Notes under the pieces: generated by a model
Told to the model about the DNA's origin: nothing
The model's input: the letters and a program-made list of their open reading frames with translations, nothing else
The model's database searches: none
Translations under genes and position numbers: made by a program
Source: a virus
DNA: 22,373 bases
Reading direction: 5' to 3' (one strand)
Virus record (IMG/VR): IMGVR_UViG_3300025840_003224
Coordinates: 1 to 22,373 of that record
Shown: one piece after another, positions 22,182 through 22,373 of the stretch
Layout: each line of letters begins with the position of its first letter
Position numbering within the stretch: the first letter of the stretch is position 1

Positions 22182-22373
22182 AATCTCCAAACATGTCTTC
22201 ATAATCGTTTACTAATACAAACGGTCTAATGTGCGGATCGTACCCTGTAGGTTCAAACAAATAGATAGGTGTATACGGCCAATCTATGCCTTCACGTTGT
22301 GCATAATTATATACCATATAATATGCTATGAATAACCACAACGAGGGCACAACTAATAAAAATAATACGAAAA
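22165..22373 (-). CDS. membrane protein, truncated by the window edge
   Basis: The frame is open to the right edge of the window. A GTG at 22350 could start it. But the seven complete codons before that GTG are strongly hydrophobic (FVLFLLV) and extend the span LWLFIAYYMVYNY into a full transmembrane helix, so the true start is probably outside the window. The C-terminus is short and soluble (REGIDWPYTPIYLF, ending EDMFGDYEPRY). Function unknown. The stop overlaps the next gene's start by 17 bases. Confidence 0.5.
   Translation of the reverse strand, partial: FVLFLLVVPSLWLFIAYYMVYNYAQREGIDWPYTPIYLFEPTGYDPHIRPFVLVNDYEDMFGDYEPRY

Noticed and set aside
1-22373. CRISPR arrays, insertion sequences or transposase remnants
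   Set aside because: I saw no regularly spaced repeats, no terminal inverted repeats with target duplications, and no transposase-like protein.

Overview
The window is a piece of a strongly AT-rich, T4-like contractile-tailed phage genome, most likely marine. Four proteins carry recognisable T4-type virion features: tail sheath gp18, neck proteins gp13 and gp14, and tail terminator gp15. There is also a gp1-type deoxynucleoside monophosphate kinase, a phage tRNA-Ser(GCU), and many copies of a T4-late-type promoter box ([G/A]ATAAATA). The proteins resemble T4-like phages of marine bacteria, but the host cannot be read from the window.

Layout. (1) 1-5837, minus strand: terminator, gp18, dNMP kinase, gp13, a 386-residue protein of unknown function and a small membrane protein. 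(2) 5833-14871: an accessory island of about 9 kb lying between gp13 and gp14. Its minus-strand genes form two transcription units. One runs amidinotransferase, two tandem Fe(II)/2-oxoglutarate oxygenase-like proteins, sulfotransferase-like protein, NAD-dependent epimerase/dehydratase, B12-binding radical SAM protein. The other runs tRNA-Ser, glycosyltransferase-like protein, short PLP-enzyme-like protein. A divergent plus-strand radical SAM protein closes the island. (3) 14880-18365, plus strand: gp14, gp15, a Nudix hydrolase and an unknown helical protein. (4) 18366-22373, minus strand: a small conserved-looking protein, a complete membrane-bound CHASE2-adenylate cyclase, a secreted protein, a lipoprotein that may be extended by -1 frameshifting, and two small membrane proteins, the last cut by the window edge.

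Three things stand out. First, six genes carry the late promoter box exactly five bases before their ATG and have no Shine-Dalgarno sequence, which by T4 geometry predicts leaderless late mRNAs. Four other protein-coding units have longer leaders with good ribosome binding sites. Second, the adenylate cyclase keeps every catalytic residue, which is very unusual for a phage. Third, the island's combination of amidino transfer, amino transfer, hydroxylation, sulfation, epimerisation, glycosyl transfer and radical SAM chemistry looks like a small-molecule or glycan-decoration pathway expressed late in infection. Its product cannot be told from sequence alone.
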